From Lutimaribacter salitolerans (GTDB lineage Bacteria > Pseudomonadota > Alphaproteobacteria > Rhodobacterales > Rhodobacteraceae): 64,000 nt of DNA. Shown here piece after piece: positions 1 through 8,275 of the stretch. The stretch is from contig NZ_JBHUDD010000158.1 of assembly GCF_042677865.1 (NCBI RefSeq), forward strand, positions 1 to 64,000, written 5' to 3'. The stretch's first letter is position 1; each line of letters starts with the position of its first letter. The notes below the pieces were generated by a model. The model had not been told where the DNA came from. It ran no database searches and saw only the letters and a program-made list of their open reading frames with translations. A program made the translations under genes and the position numbers.

Positions 1-105
1 GCAAGACAGACAGCAGTTTCTCAGCCTTCATAGCCCTCGCAGCGACCGTTATTCGCCTCAGATGAACGTCAACAGGCCCTAGCCAGTTACAACCTGCAGA
101 AATGC

Positions 106-756
106 GTGGGGCTGGATCTGCGCCGTCGTCCCGACCGCTCGCTTGGCGTGATCGACGCGCTGGGGGCGGATGTCGTGGTGCTGCAAGAGGCGGACAAGCG
201 TCTGGCCCCGCGCCCCGCCGCCCTGCCCGCCCATATGGCGCGCGATGCGGGCTGGCAGGTGGTCGATCTGGGCGAGCCCGCCGGATCACTGGGCTGGCAC
301 GGCAACGCGATGCTGATCGGCCCCCGACTGGGCGTTCTGACCACCGGGCATCTTGAATTGCCGGGGCTGGAGCCGCGCGGCGCCATCCGGGTGGAACTGG
401 ACACCGGGCTTGGCCCGCTGCGGGTGATCGGCGTGCATCTGGGGCTGGTCAAACGCTACCGGCTGCTGCAACTGGCCGCGATCATGCGCGCGCTGCGGAC
501 CTTGCCGCAGATGCCAACGGTGGTGGCGGGGGATTTCAACGACTGGGGCGCCGGGCGCGATCTGGATGCGCAGGTGCCGGGGCTGACCTTTGTCGCGCCC
601 GTGCCCAGCTTTCCCAGCCCCCGGCCGGTGGCGGCGCTGGACCGCTTTCTGATCTCGGATCAGCTGCGCGCGCAAGCCAGCGGCGTGCACATTGCCCGTC
701 CCGCGCGCATCGCCTCGGATCACCTGCCGGTCTGGGTCGATCTTGTGCGCGGCTGA
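106..756 (+). CDS. Endonuclease/exonuclease/phosphatase family protein, start unresolved
   Basis: The protein shows the metal-dependent EEP fold of DNase I-like phosphodiesterases: a QE metal ligand in VVLQEADKR, AGDFNDW, and a C-terminal SDHLPVWVDL box. The substrate is unknown. GTG at 106 is the only conventional start, but the family homology clearly begins earlier: the same frame reads LASYNLQKC just upstream (from about position 79) and supplies the conserved SYN asparagine. Between an in-frame TAG at 31-33 and position 106 there is no ATG, GTG or TTG in that frame. The gene may therefore have lost its start through a frameshift or a junction near the window edge, or it may use a rare start. 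The out-of-frame ATG at 62 would join the SYN frame after a one-base change. Family is fairly sure; intactness is not. Confidence 0.7.
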   Translation: MGLDLRRRPDRSLGVIDALGADVVVLQEADKRLAPRPAALPAHMARDAGWQVVDLGEPAGSLGWHGNAMLIGPRLGVLTTGHLELPGLEPRGAIRVELDTGLGPLRVIGVHLGLVKRYRLLQLAAIMRALRTLPQMPTVVAGDFNDWGAGRDLDAQVPGLTFVAPVPSFPSPRPVAALDRFLISDQLRAQASGVHIARPARIASDHLPVWVDLVRG

Positions 757-791
757 TCCGTCGCGCAGACTGGCGCAAACAGGAGCCTCAA

Positions 792-1646
792 ATGACCGAC
801 TACCTTGTCTATGACGTTTTCACCGACACGCCCTTTGGCGGCAACCAGCTGGCGGTGATCCCCGATGCCGCAGCCCTGCCCGAGGAAGACCTGCAAAAGA
901 TCGCCGCCGAGTTCAACTTGTCCGAGGTCACCTTCGTCTATCCCCCCGCCGATCCGGCCCATACCGCCCGCGTGCGGATTTTCATGCCAACCATGGAAAT
1001 CCCCTTTGCCGGTCATCCGACCATCGGCACCGCCGTCGCGCTGGCCGATCTGGGGCAGCGCCCGGACATGGTGCTGGAACTGGGCATCGGCCCGATCCGC
1101 GCCCATGCGGCGGACGGAAAGGCCCGTTTCACGACCGAGGCGGCGTTGGAGATCATGGCCCGTCCCGATCCGGCGTTGATCGCCCGCGCGCTGGGTCTGG
1201 ATTTGGCGCAGATCAGGACCCAGACGCACCCGCCCACCATGGCCACGCTGGGCCTGCCGATAACCTGCACTGAACTGGCCGACCACGCCGCGCTATCCGC
1301 GATCCAGACCGACATCGCCGCCATGCGCGAGGGGGCGGCGCACCATCCCGGTGGCCTCGATTTTGCGCAACTTGCTTATGTGCGCGACGGAGCCACCATC
1401 GATGCGCGGGTGTTCGCGCCGCTTGGCGGTATCCCCGAAGACCCCGCCACCGGCAGTGCCGCCGCCACGCTGGCCGCGCTGCTGGCGCAGACCCTCGGGC
1501 GCGACCTGACGCTGGACTACCGGCAGGGCGATGCCATGGGCCGCCCCAGCCGTATCGGCCTGCAAACCGATGGCCCGCGCGTCACCGTGTCCGGCGCGGC
1601 GGTGCGGGTGATGCAGGGACAACTGGTCCATGCGACAAAGGCATAG
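792..1646 (+). CDS. PhzF family isomerase/epimerase-like protein
   Basis: A 284-residue protein of the PhzF/diaminopimelate-epimerase fold. The first lobe has DVFTDTPFGGNQLAV (about residues 8-22), the putative catalytic glutamate in LSEVTF (Glu45), and GHPTIGTA (about 74-81). The second lobe has EDPATGSAA (about 216-224). The length is normal for the family. True PhzF isomerises a phenazine precursor, but no phenazine genes are nearby, so the physiological substrate is unknown. The start has AGGAG nine bases upstream, 36 bases after the EEP gene, so the two may be co-transcribed. Confidence 0.85.
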   Translation: MTDYLVYDVFTDTPFGGNQLAVIPDAAALPEEDLQKIAAEFNLSEVTFVYPPADPAHTARVRIFMPTMEIPFAGHPTIGTAVALADLGQRPDMVLELGIGPIRAHAADGKARFTTEAALEIMARPDPALIARALGLDLAQIRTQTHPPTMATLGLPITCTELADHAALSAIQTDIAAMREGAAHHPGGLDFAQLAYVRDGATIDARVFAPLGGIPEDPATGSAAATLAALLAQTLGRDLTLDYRQGDAMGRPSRIGLQTDGPRVTVSGAAVRVMQGQLVHATKA

Positions 1647-1711
1647 CGCGACAGGTCCGTTCCCCGGCTTTGGCCCTGTTCACCACACCAGACCCGCGCT
1701 ATGCACCTGCT

Positions 1712-2272
1712 ATGTCCCGCCTGATCGTGTTCAACAAACCCTTTGACGTGCTGTCGCAGTTCACCGACCGGGGCAGCGCCGACAGCCCGCGCGCCACCCT
1801 GTCGGATTACATCGACCTGCCGGGCGTCTATCCCGCCGGGCGGCTGGACCGTGACAGCGAGGGGCTTTTGCTGCTGACAGACGATGGCAAGTTGCAGGCC
1901 CGCATCAGCCATCCGAAAAACAAGATGCCAAAGGTCTATTGGGCACAGGTCGAAGGCACGCCCGACGATGCCGCCCTTGCCGCGCTGCGCGCAGGGGTCA
2001 CGCTGAAGGACGGGCCGACGCGCCCGGCCAAGGTGGTGCGCATCGCCGAGCCGCCCGGCCTGTGGCCGCGCGTTCCACCGATCCGGGTTCGCAAATCCGT
2101 GCCCGATACATGGATAGAGCTGACCATCTCCGAAGGCCGCAACCGGCAGGTGCGCCGCATGACCGCCGCCGTGGGCCACCCTACCCTGCGGCTGATCCGC
2201 GCGCGTATCGGCCCATGGACGCTAGATGGACTGGCCCCGGGTGACTGGCGCGCGGTCGATCCGACCCTTTAG
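1712..2272 (+). CDS. rluE: 23S rRNA pseudouridine synthase, RsuA/RluE type
   Basis: A 186-residue pseudouridine synthase of the RsuA/RluB/RluE/RluF family. The catalytic aspartate lies in GRLDRDSEGLLLLTDDG (Asp46), followed by KVYWAQVEG and the C-terminal EGRNRQVRRM box. There is no N-terminal S4 domain, which fits RluE, the enzyme that modifies a uridine in helix 89 of 23S rRNA. ATG at 1712 is preferred because it puts SRLIVFNKPFDVL at the N-terminus as in the family; an upstream TTG at 1670 would add 14 unlike residues. No good Shine-Dalgarno is seen. The exact target uridine is inferred from family resemblance. Confidence 0.82.
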   Translation: MSRLIVFNKPFDVLSQFTDRGSADSPRATLSDYIDLPGVYPAGRLDRDSEGLLLLTDDGKLQARISHPKNKMPKVYWAQVEGTPDDAALAALRAGVTLKDGPTRPAKVVRIAEPPGLWPRVPPIRVRKSVPDTWIELTISEGRNRQVRRMTAAVGHPTLRLIRARIGPWTLDGLAPGDWRAVDPTL

Positions 2273-2293
2273 ACAGCGACAGGCAGGACCAGA

Positions 2294-3925
2294 CTATTCC
2301 GTCTGGCCCGCCCCCGCCTGCAACAGCGCCGACACCGGCGCCAGCGCCACCCGATCAGCCCGGTCCGCCAGCCCCCACAGGATCAGTGCCGATATCGTTT
2401 CGGGGCGGGCGCGGCCAACCATGATCACGCCGCCGCCATCCTGAACGGCCTTGAACGCAGCCTGATCCAGAAACCGCCGGATCACCGTTGCGTCCTGCTC
2501 CTTTGAGTCGAAATCACGAAAAAGGGTGGCCGCGCGCACACCCTCGCGTTCCGCCAGCTTGCGTGCGGTATCCAGACCTTGGGGATACATCACCAGCCCA
2601 TGTCCGCTGGCGCGCAGCCAGGCCGTCACCTGATCCGACACCGCGCGGCTGCCCTGCAACCCGGTGCCATCGCCTTCCATGACGGCAACCACCTCGGGCA
2701 AGGCGGACAGCGTGGCGTCAAGGTTCACCTCGACATCCGAGGCCGCCGCTCCTTCGGGGATGTCGGCCAGCACCAGCACGTCCCGCCCGGCGGCCCGATA
2801 GCGGGCCATTGCCTCGGGCGCGCCCTCCCACGCGGGATCAACGGCAAAGCTGACCGGATAGGGAAAGCTGTCAAGCGCATCGACGATCTGCGGATACTCG
2901 CCCCGGTCGATCAGCACGATGGACATCAGCGGCTTGTCCTCGGGGTTCTCGAACTCGGCGGCATAGGCCTCGAGCGGGGGCAGATCGTTCTCAGGGTCCG
3001 GTGTGGCGTCTTCGGCGTCAGCAGGTGCCGGCGCCGCATCGCGATCGATCAGCGAGGTGGCCGGACGGCCAAAGCCGGTGCGAACGCCAAGCTGATCCTC
3101 GGCGGACGCCTCGTCTGCCGCGTCCGCATCAGGGTCGGACGCAGCCGCCTCATCGGTGGTCTCTGACGACGGATCGGTGGCTGGCAAATCTTCCGGTGCC
3201 GCCTCTGCCACCGTTTCCGGTGCGGGCGCGGCCTCTGGCGCATCCTCCGGCTCAGGTGCAGCCTCGGCCACCGTGTCCGGCTCGGACGCGGCCTCTGGCG
3301 CGTCGTCCGGCTCGGATATCGCCTCGGCCACGGTTTCGGCTTCGGGTGCCGCATCGGGCTGTGGCGTTTCGGGTTGCGGCGCGGCCTCGACGATTTCGGG
3401 CGCTGGCTCGGTCGTCTCGGGGGCGGACGGCACCGCATCCTCTGCGGTCTCGGCTGCCTCCTGCGGGGTGGGCATCGCCGTCGGCTCGGGCGGGTTCACC
3501 GCCTGATCGGCCTCGGGCGCGGCGGGCAGGATGGCCTGTGGAATGGACAGGACGGGGGCGTCCGTGCCCACCTCGACCCGGGCGCTTTGACCCTGCGCAG
3601 GCGGCGCGGCCAGCGTGCCCTGCGCGGTGCCCGTGCGTGGCTGGGCGGCCGGATCGGTGTTCGACCCGGACATCGGCTCCAGGGTATCAACATCGGGCAT
3701 CGTCACGGTCAGCGGTGTCGCCGTGGCGGGCTGCGGCAGGTCGGCGGGCACGTCCGCCGCCTGATCCTCGCGCCGGTCCTGAAACCCCGATCCGGGCGTG
3801 ACCTCGACCGTGGCGGTGTCGGGCTGCGGCGGCACCGGTGGGCCGATCACGGCAGACACCCCAACGGCCGCCGCGACGGAAACCACGCCACCGACCAGCA
3901 TTCCACCCAAGACTCCGCGTGCCAT
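2294..3925 (-). CDS. Divergent polysaccharide deacetylase (YibQ-like) with acidic repeat linker
   Basis: A 543-residue protein with an N-terminal membrane segment (GVLGGMLVGGVVSVAAAVGVSAVIG, about residues 4-28), a long Pro/Glu/Ala-rich acidic linker to about residue 320, and a C-terminal divergent polysaccharide deacetylase domain. The domain begins near KPLMSIVLIDRG and contains FAVDP and a late GGGVIMVGRARPETI segment. ATG at 3925 has AAGGAG seven bases upstream, so longer forms reaching 4033 are rejected. The enzyme is probably anchored with the domain in the periplasm, acting on envelope glycans, but its substrate is not established. The linker holds about 20-residue near-repeats. It is convergent with the pseudouridine synthase gene and divergent from trpG. 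Confidence 0.82.
   Translation of the reverse strand: MARGVLGGMLVGGVVSVAAAVGVSAVIGPPVPPQPDTATVEVTPGSGFQDRREDQAADVPADLPQPATATPLTVTMPDVDTLEPMSGSNTDPAAQPRTGTAQGTLAAPPAQGQSARVEVGTDAPVLSIPQAILPAAPEADQAVNPPEPTAMPTPQEAAETAEDAVPSAPETTEPAPEIVEAAPQPETPQPDAAPEAETVAEAISEPDDAPEAASEPDTVAEAAPEPEDAPEAAPAPETVAEAAPEDLPATDPSSETTDEAAASDPDADAADEASAEDQLGVRTGFGRPATSLIDRDAAPAPADAEDATPDPENDLPPLEAYAAEFENPEDKPLMSIVLIDRGEYPQIVDALDSFPYPVSFAVDPAWEGAPEAMARYRAAGRDVLVLADIPEGAAASDVEVNLDATLSALPEVVAVMEGDGTGLQGSRAVSDQVTAWLRASGHGLVMYPQGLDTARKLAEREGVRAATLFRDFDSKEQDATVIRRFLDQAAFKAVQDGGGVIMVGRARPETISALILWGLADRADRVALAPVSALLQAGAGQTE
3190..3350 (-). repeat. Coding repeat, about 60-nt period
   Basis: Within the acidic linker of the YibQ-like protein, the unit TVAEA followed by (S/P)EPDDAPEAA recurs with a period of about 20 residues, roughly two and a half times. 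The translation and the DNA both repeat, so the copies are recent or being homogenised. It is coding in one long frame and is not a CRISPR. Confidence 0.6.
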
Positions 3926-4026
3926 GCGCCTGCTCCTTGTCCTCATCCGGTCCGGGGCTGTTTCACGCCCCTTGGCCTGTCCGAATATGCCCCGGTTGGT
4001 GCCCCGTGGCCCGGCATTGCTTGACC

Positions 4027-4054
4027 TTGCCACACAAGCCCGGGCAAGTATACC
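4027..4054 (+). promoter_or_regulatory. Possible promoter of the trpGDC operon
   Basis: TTGCCA (4027-4032) is followed after 16 bases by TATACC (4049-4054), a partial match to a housekeeping promoter, 51 bases before the trpG start. A short hairpin with arms GGGGTGG and CTACCCC (4062-4080) lies between it and the start codon. There is no Trp-codon leader peptide or U-tract, so classical attenuation is not supported. Confidence 0.3.
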
Positions 4055-4104
4055 GCGACCAGGGGTGGGGCCACTACCCCAGAAAACACGAAAAGACAGG
4101 GCTT

Positions 4105-4686
4105 ATGCTGCTTCTCATCGATAATTACGACAGCTTTACCTACAATCTCGTCCATTATCTGGGCGAGTTGGGCGCGGATGTGCAGGTGCACCGCAACGAC
4201 GCGCTGGATGTGCAGCAGGCCATGGCGCTGCGGCCTGCCGGAATCCTGCTGTCGCCGGGGCCCTGCGATCCGGATCAGGCCGGGATCTGCCTGCCCCTGA
4301 CGCAGGCGGCGGCGCACACCGGCACGCCCCTGCTGGGCGTCTGCCTGGGGCATCAGACCATCGGGCAGGCCTTTGGCGGCAAGGTTGTCCGCTGCCACGA
4401 GATCGTGCATGGCAAGATGGGCCAGATGCATCACACCGGCCAGGGCGTGTTTGCCGGTCTGCCCAGCCCGTTTCAGGCCACGCGCTATCACTCGCTTGTG
4501 GTTGATCGCGCCACCCTGCCCGACTGTCTTGAAGTTACGGCAGAATTGCCCGACGGCACGATCATGGGGCTGCAACACCGCGAGCTGCCGATCCAGGGCG
4601 TGCAGTTTCACCCCGAATCCATCGCCTCCGATCACGGCCACGCGCTGTTGCGGAACTTTCTGAACATGATGCAGGTGCCCGCATGA
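4105..4686 (+). CDS. trpG: Anthranilate synthase component II (glutamine amidotransferase)
   Basis: A 193-residue class I glutamine amidotransferase that supplies ammonia to TrpE for anthranilate synthesis. The N-terminus LLLIDNYDSFTYN is diagnostic of TrpG/PabA. The nucleophile Cys80 sits in GVCLGHQ, and the His-Glu pair in GVQFHPES near residues 168-170. ATG at 4105 matches the family N-terminus; in-frame sequence upstream is non-homologous. Its stop overlaps the trpD start (ATGA), so translation is probably coupled. trpE is not in the window, so the amidotransferase could also serve PabB. Confidence 0.95.
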   Translation: MLLLIDNYDSFTYNLVHYLGELGADVQVHRNDALDVQQAMALRPAGILLSPGPCDPDQAGICLPLTQAAAHTGTPLLGVCLGHQTIGQAFGGKVVRCHEIVHGKMGQMHHTGQGVFAGLPSPFQATRYHSLVVDRATLPDCLEVTAELPDGTIMGLQHRELPIQGVQFHPESIASDHGHALLRNFLNMMQVPA

Positions 4687-5702
4687 GCGACCTTCTCAAA
4701 CCGTTGATCGCCGCCGCCTGCACTCGCCCCCTGACCCGCGCCGAGGCAGAGACGGCCTTTACCGTGCTGTTCGAGGGCGAGGCGACGCCCAGCCAGATCG
4801 GCGGGCTGCTGATGGCGCTGCGCACGCGCGGCGAAACGGTGGATGAATATGCCGCCGCTGCCGCCGTGATGCGTGGCAAGTGCCACAAGGTCCGCGCGCC
4901 CAAGGGGGCGATGGACATCGTTGGCACCGGCGGCGACGGCAAGGGCACGTTGAACATATCCACCGCGACCGCCTTTGTGGTGGCAGGTGCCGGCGTGCCG
5001 GTGGCCAAGCACGGCAACCGCAACCTGTCGTCGAAATCCGGGGCTGCGGATGCGCTGACAGCGATGGGCGTCAACGTGATGATCGGCCCGAAAGTGGTTG
5101 AAATGGCGCTGGAAACCTGTGGCATCGCCTTCATGATGGCGCCCATGCATCACCCGGCGATGGCCCATGTCGGCCCGGCCCGGGCCGAACTGGGCACGCG
5201 CACGATCTTCAACATCCTTGGGCCGCTGACCAACCCTGCGGGCGTGACCCGGCAACTGACCGGCGCGTTTTCGCGCGAGATGATCCGCCCGATGGCCGAG
5301 ACCCTGGGGCAACTGGGCACCGAGCATGCCTGGCTGGTTCATGGCTCTGACGGCACCGACGAGATGACGATCAGCGGCCTGTCCTGGGTCGCCGCGCTGG
5401 AAACCGACGGCTCGATCCGCGAGGTCGAACTGCACCCCGAGGATTTCGGCCTGCCGGTTCACCCCTTTGCCGATATCGTCGGCGGCACGCCCGAGGATAA
5501 CGCGCGGGCCTTTCGCGCGCTGCTGGACGGCGCGCAGGGGGCCTATCGCGATGCCGTGCTGCTGAACGCCGCCGCCGCATTGGTGGTGGCCGACGCGGCA
5601 GGCGATCTGAAAACCGGGGTCGAGATGGCCCGCACCAGCATCGACAGCGGTGCGGCCCGCGACAAGATCGTGAAACTGGCCGAAGTGACCAGCGCCGTCT
5701 GA
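4683..5702 (+). CDS. trpD: Anthranilate phosphoribosyltransferase
   Basis: A 339-residue enzyme of usual length that transfers the phosphoribosyl group of PRPP to anthranilate, the second step of the tryptophan branch. The PRPP-binding glycine loop GTGGDGKGTLNIST lies near residue 80, KHGNRNLSSKSGAADAL near 107, and GPLTNPA near 178. It overlaps trpG by four bases and lies 42 bases before trpC, supporting a trpGDC operon. Nothing is missing from the active site as far as can be read. Confidence 0.96.
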   Translation: MSDLLKPLIAAACTRPLTRAEAETAFTVLFEGEATPSQIGGLLMALRTRGETVDEYAAAAAVMRGKCHKVRAPKGAMDIVGTGGDGKGTLNISTATAFVVAGAGVPVAKHGNRNLSSKSGAADALTAMGVNVMIGPKVVEMALETCGIAFMMAPMHHPAMAHVGPARAELGTRTIFNILGPLTNPAGVTRQLTGAFSREMIRPMAETLGQLGTEHAWLVHGSDGTDEMTISGLSWVAALETDGSIREVELHPEDFGLPVHPFADIVGGTPEDNARAFRALLDGAQGAYRDAVLLNAAAALVVADAAGDLKTGVEMARTSIDSGAARDKIVKLAEVTSAV

Positions 5703-5744
5703 TCGCATCTTTCCCTTGGCCGTGCACTGGGATATGCCTTTGGC

Positions 5745-6554
5745 ATGAGCACAATTCTTGACCAGATCAAGGCCTACAAACTGGAAGAGGTCGCCGCCGC
5801 CCGGGCCGAGCGTCCGCTTGCCGATGTGGAGGCTGCGGCAAAGGCCGCCCCGCCCGTCCGTCCCTTTGCCAACGCGTTGTTCGACGCCAGCCTGCACGGC
5901 TATGGCCTGATTGCGGAAATCAAGAAGGCCAGCCCGTCCAAGGGGTTGATCCGGGCCGATTTCGACCCTGCCGCGCTGGCGCAGGCCTATGCGTCGGGTG
6001 GGGCAAGCTGCCTGTCGGTGTTGACCGACACACCCAGCTTTCAGGGCGCGCCCGAGTTTCTGGTTCAGGCGCGCGAGGCCTGCGAACTGCCGGTGCTGCG
6101 CAAGGATTTCATGTATGATCCCTACCAGGTCGCCGAAGCGCGCAGTTGGGGGGCCGACTGCATCCTGATCATCATGGCCAGCGTGTCCGATGACCAGGCC
6201 GCCGAGCTGGAAGAGGCTGCGGTCCACTGGGGCATGGACGCGCTGATCGAGGTGCACAACGAGGCCGAGCTTGAGCGTGCGACGCTGCTCAAATCGCGCC
6301 TGACCGGTATCAACAACCGCGATCTGAACACGTTCGAGACCTCGCTGGACACCACGCGCACGCTGGCGCGTCTGGTGCCGCCCAAGCACCTGATCATCTC
6401 GGAATCCGGCTTGTCCACGCCCGAGGATCTGGCCGATATCTCGCGCTATGGCGCGCGCTGTTTCCTGATCGGCGAAAGCCTGATGCGGCAGGAGGACGTG
6501 GCCGACGCCACCCGCAGGCTGCTGGCCAATCCGCCGACCCCGATGGGGTTCTGA
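5745..6554 (+). CDS. trpC: Indole-3-glycerol phosphate synthase
   Basis: A 269-residue TIM-barrel enzyme that closes the indole ring from carboxyphenylaminodeoxyribulose phosphate. Visible motifs are EIKKASPSKGLI (near residue 60), LPVLRKDFMYDPYQ, TGINNRDLNTFE, and SESGLSTPEDL followed by FLIGESLMR. It is monofunctional, with no TrpF domain attached. It is third in the trp operon and ends four bases before moaC, so trp and molybdopterin genes are probably read as one transcript. Confidence 0.96.
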   Translation: MSTILDQIKAYKLEEVAAARAERPLADVEAAAKAAPPVRPFANALFDASLHGYGLIAEIKKASPSKGLIRADFDPAALAQAYASGGASCLSVLTDTPSFQGAPEFLVQAREACELPVLRKDFMYDPYQVAEARSWGADCILIIMASVSDDQAAELEEAAVHWGMDALIEVHNEAELERATLLKSRLTGINNRDLNTFETSLDTTRTLARLVPPKHLIISESGLSTPEDLADISRYGARCFLIGESLMRQEDVADATRRLLANPPTPMGF

Positions 6555-6558
6555 TCCC

Positions 6559-7035
6559 ATGGCGGGGCTGACGCATTTCGACGGCAAGGGCGATGCCCAT
6601 ATGGTCGATGTGTCCGACAAGGCGGTGACGTCGCGCGTGGCCACCGCCGCCGGTCACATCACGATGGCCCGCGAAACCTTTGATATCATTGCCGAAGGTC
6701 GCGCCAAGAAGGGCGACGTTCTGGCCGTGGCGCGGCTGGCCGGGATCATGGGGGCCAAGCGCACAGCCGATCTGATCCCGCTGTGCCATCCCTTGCCCGT
6801 GACCAAGGTGGCGGTCGATCTGGTGCTCGACCCCGAGCTGCCGGGCGTTCAGATCACGGCCACCGTCAAGACCACGGGCCAGACCGGCGTCGAGATGGAG
6901 GCGCTGACCGCTGTCTCCACCGCTGCCCTGACGGTCTATGACATGGCCAAGGCCGTGGACAAGGCCATGGAGATCGGCGGCATCCGCGTGACCTTGAAAG
7001 ACGGTGGAAAATCAGGCCGTTACGAGGCGGAATGA
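6559..7035 (+). CDS. moaC: Cyclic pyranopterin monophosphate synthase MoaC
   Basis: A 158-residue enzyme that, after MoaA, converts 3',8-cyclo-GTP to cyclic pyranopterin monophosphate in molybdenum cofactor synthesis. Motifs are LTHFDGKGDAHMVDVSDK at the N-terminus, LIPLCHPLPVTKV, TGVEMEALTAVS, and DMAKAVDKAMEI with the catalytic lysine region. Length is normal. It starts four bases after trpC and its stop overlaps the moeA start, placing it between the tryptophan and molybdopterin sections of the operon. Confidence 0.95.
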   Translation: MAGLTHFDGKGDAHMVDVSDKAVTSRVATAAGHITMARETFDIIAEGRAKKGDVLAVARLAGIMGAKRTADLIPLCHPLPVTKVAVDLVLDPELPGVQITATVKTTGQTGVEMEALTAVSTAALTVYDMAKAVDKAMEIGGIRVTLKDGGKSGRYEAE

Positions 7036-8207
7036 TCACCGTAGACGAAGCCCTGTCACAGCTTTTCGCGCTGGCCCAGGCCATGCCGTCGGAAACCGTG
7101 CCGCTGCGCGACGCACGCGGACGGGTGATGCTGTCAGACGCCGTGGCGCGGCGCAGCCAGCCGCCCTTTGCCGCCTCGGCCATGGATGGCTATGGCGTGA
7201 CGGCGGGCGCGGCTGTGCCGGGTGCGCGTCTTGAGGTGATCGGAGAGGCGGCCGCGGGGCACAGCTTCGATGGACCCGTCGGCGCAGGCCAGGCGGTGCG
7301 CATCTTTACCGGCGCGCCTGTGCCCGATGGCGTGGGGCACGTGGTGCTGCAAGAGGATTGCACCCGCGACGGCCCGCACGTCACCATCACCGGCACGCCG
7401 GGCGATAACACCAACATACGTCCCGCAGGGGGCGATTTCAGCGTGGGCGACCGCCTGTCTGCCCCGCGCCGCCTGACACCCGCCGACATGGCGCTGCTGG
7501 CGTCGATGAACATCGCACATGTGCCGGTGGCCCGGCGGCCCGTGGTGGCGCTGATCTCGACCGGGGACGAGCTGGTGATGCCGGGCGAGGAACCGGGGCC
7601 GGACCAGATCATCGCGTCGAATACGTTCGGCCTGCTGGGTTTGATCCAAGAGGTCGGCGCCGAGCCCCGCCTGCTGCCCATCGCGCGCGACACCGATGCC
7701 TCGCTGCACATGGCGCTGGAGCTGGCGCAAGGCGCGGATGTGGTGGTGACCATCGGCGGTGCCTCGGTCGGGGATCACGACATCGTGGCCCGCGTGGCCG
7801 AGGAAACCGGGATGCAGCGCGCGTTCTACAAGATCGCGATGCGGCCGGGAAAACCGCTTATGGCCGGCCGCATCGGCGATGCGCTGATGCTGGGCCTGCC
7901 GGGCAATCCGGTGTCGGCGATGGTGTGCGGGCACCTGTTCCTGTTGCCGGTGCTGCGCGCGATGACGGGTCTGCCCGCTGCGCCCGCCCCGCGCGTTCAG
8001 GCCGTGTTGGCCACAGATGTTGCCGCCAATGGCCCGCGCGAGCATTACATGCGGGCAAAGCTGGTGGATGGCACTGTTACGCCTTTCGACCGGCAGGACA
8101 GCTCCCTGCTCTCGATCCTGTCCGACGCCAACGGCCTTCTGGTGCGCCCCATTGACGATGGCGCGCGGCAGGCGGGCGAAACGGTGGATGTTGTCCCTCT
8201 GTTCTGA
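7032..8207 (+). CDS. moeA: Molybdopterin molybdenumtransferase MoeA
   Basis: A 391-residue enzyme that inserts molybdate into adenylated molybdopterin. Seen are the N-terminal PPFAASAMDGYGV, RIFTGAPVPDG, STGDELVMPGE in the MoCF-binding domain, GGASVGDHD, MRPGKPLMAG and LGLPGNPVSAMV, then the small C-terminal beta-barrel. The ATGA overlap with moaC suggests coupled translation. Only 68 bases separate it from lexA, which has its own SOS-regulated promoter there. Confidence 0.95.
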   Translation: MITVDEALSQLFALAQAMPSETVPLRDARGRVMLSDAVARRSQPPFAASAMDGYGVTAGAAVPGARLEVIGEAAAGHSFDGPVGAGQAVRIFTGAPVPDGVGHVVLQEDCTRDGPHVTITGTPGDNTNIRPAGGDFSVGDRLSAPRRLTPADMALLASMNIAHVPVARRPVVALISTGDELVMPGEEPGPDQIIASNTFGLLGLIQEVGAEPRLLPIARDTDASLHMALELAQGADVVVTIGGASVGDHDIVARVAEETGMQRAFYKIAMRPGKPLMAGRIGDALMLGLPGNPVSAMVCGHLFLLPVLRAMTGLPAAPAPRVQAVLATDVAANGPREHYMRAKLVDGTVTPFDRQDSSLLSILSDANGLLVRPIDDGARQAGETVDVVPLF

Positions 8208-8212
8208 AACCG

Positions 8213-8241
8213 TTGACACAAAACGGGAACATGCGTAGAAC
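8213..8241 (+). promoter_or_regulatory. lexA promoter with overlapping SOS box
   Basis: TTGACA (8213-8218) and TAGAAC (8236-8241) are separated by 17 bases. The alphaproteobacterial LexA box GAAC-N7-GAAC lies at 8227-8241 and covers the -10 element, an arrangement that would let LexA block its own transcription. The ATG of lexA is 35 bases downstream. The GAAC-N7-GAAC form is the reverse complement of the known GTTC-N7-GTTC operator. Confidence 0.8.
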
Positions 8242-8275
8242 AAAGAAAAACGCATGACAGCCGAGGGCCCTGCCG

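Noticed and set aside
3156..3506. A Gly/Ser/Ala-rich frame on the plus strand
   Set aside because: It is the reverse of the acidic repeat linker of the YibQ-like gene; low complexity only.
4055..4104. Tryptophan attenuator before trpG
   Set aside because: A short hairpin exists, but there is no leader peptide with tandem Trp codons and no U-tract.
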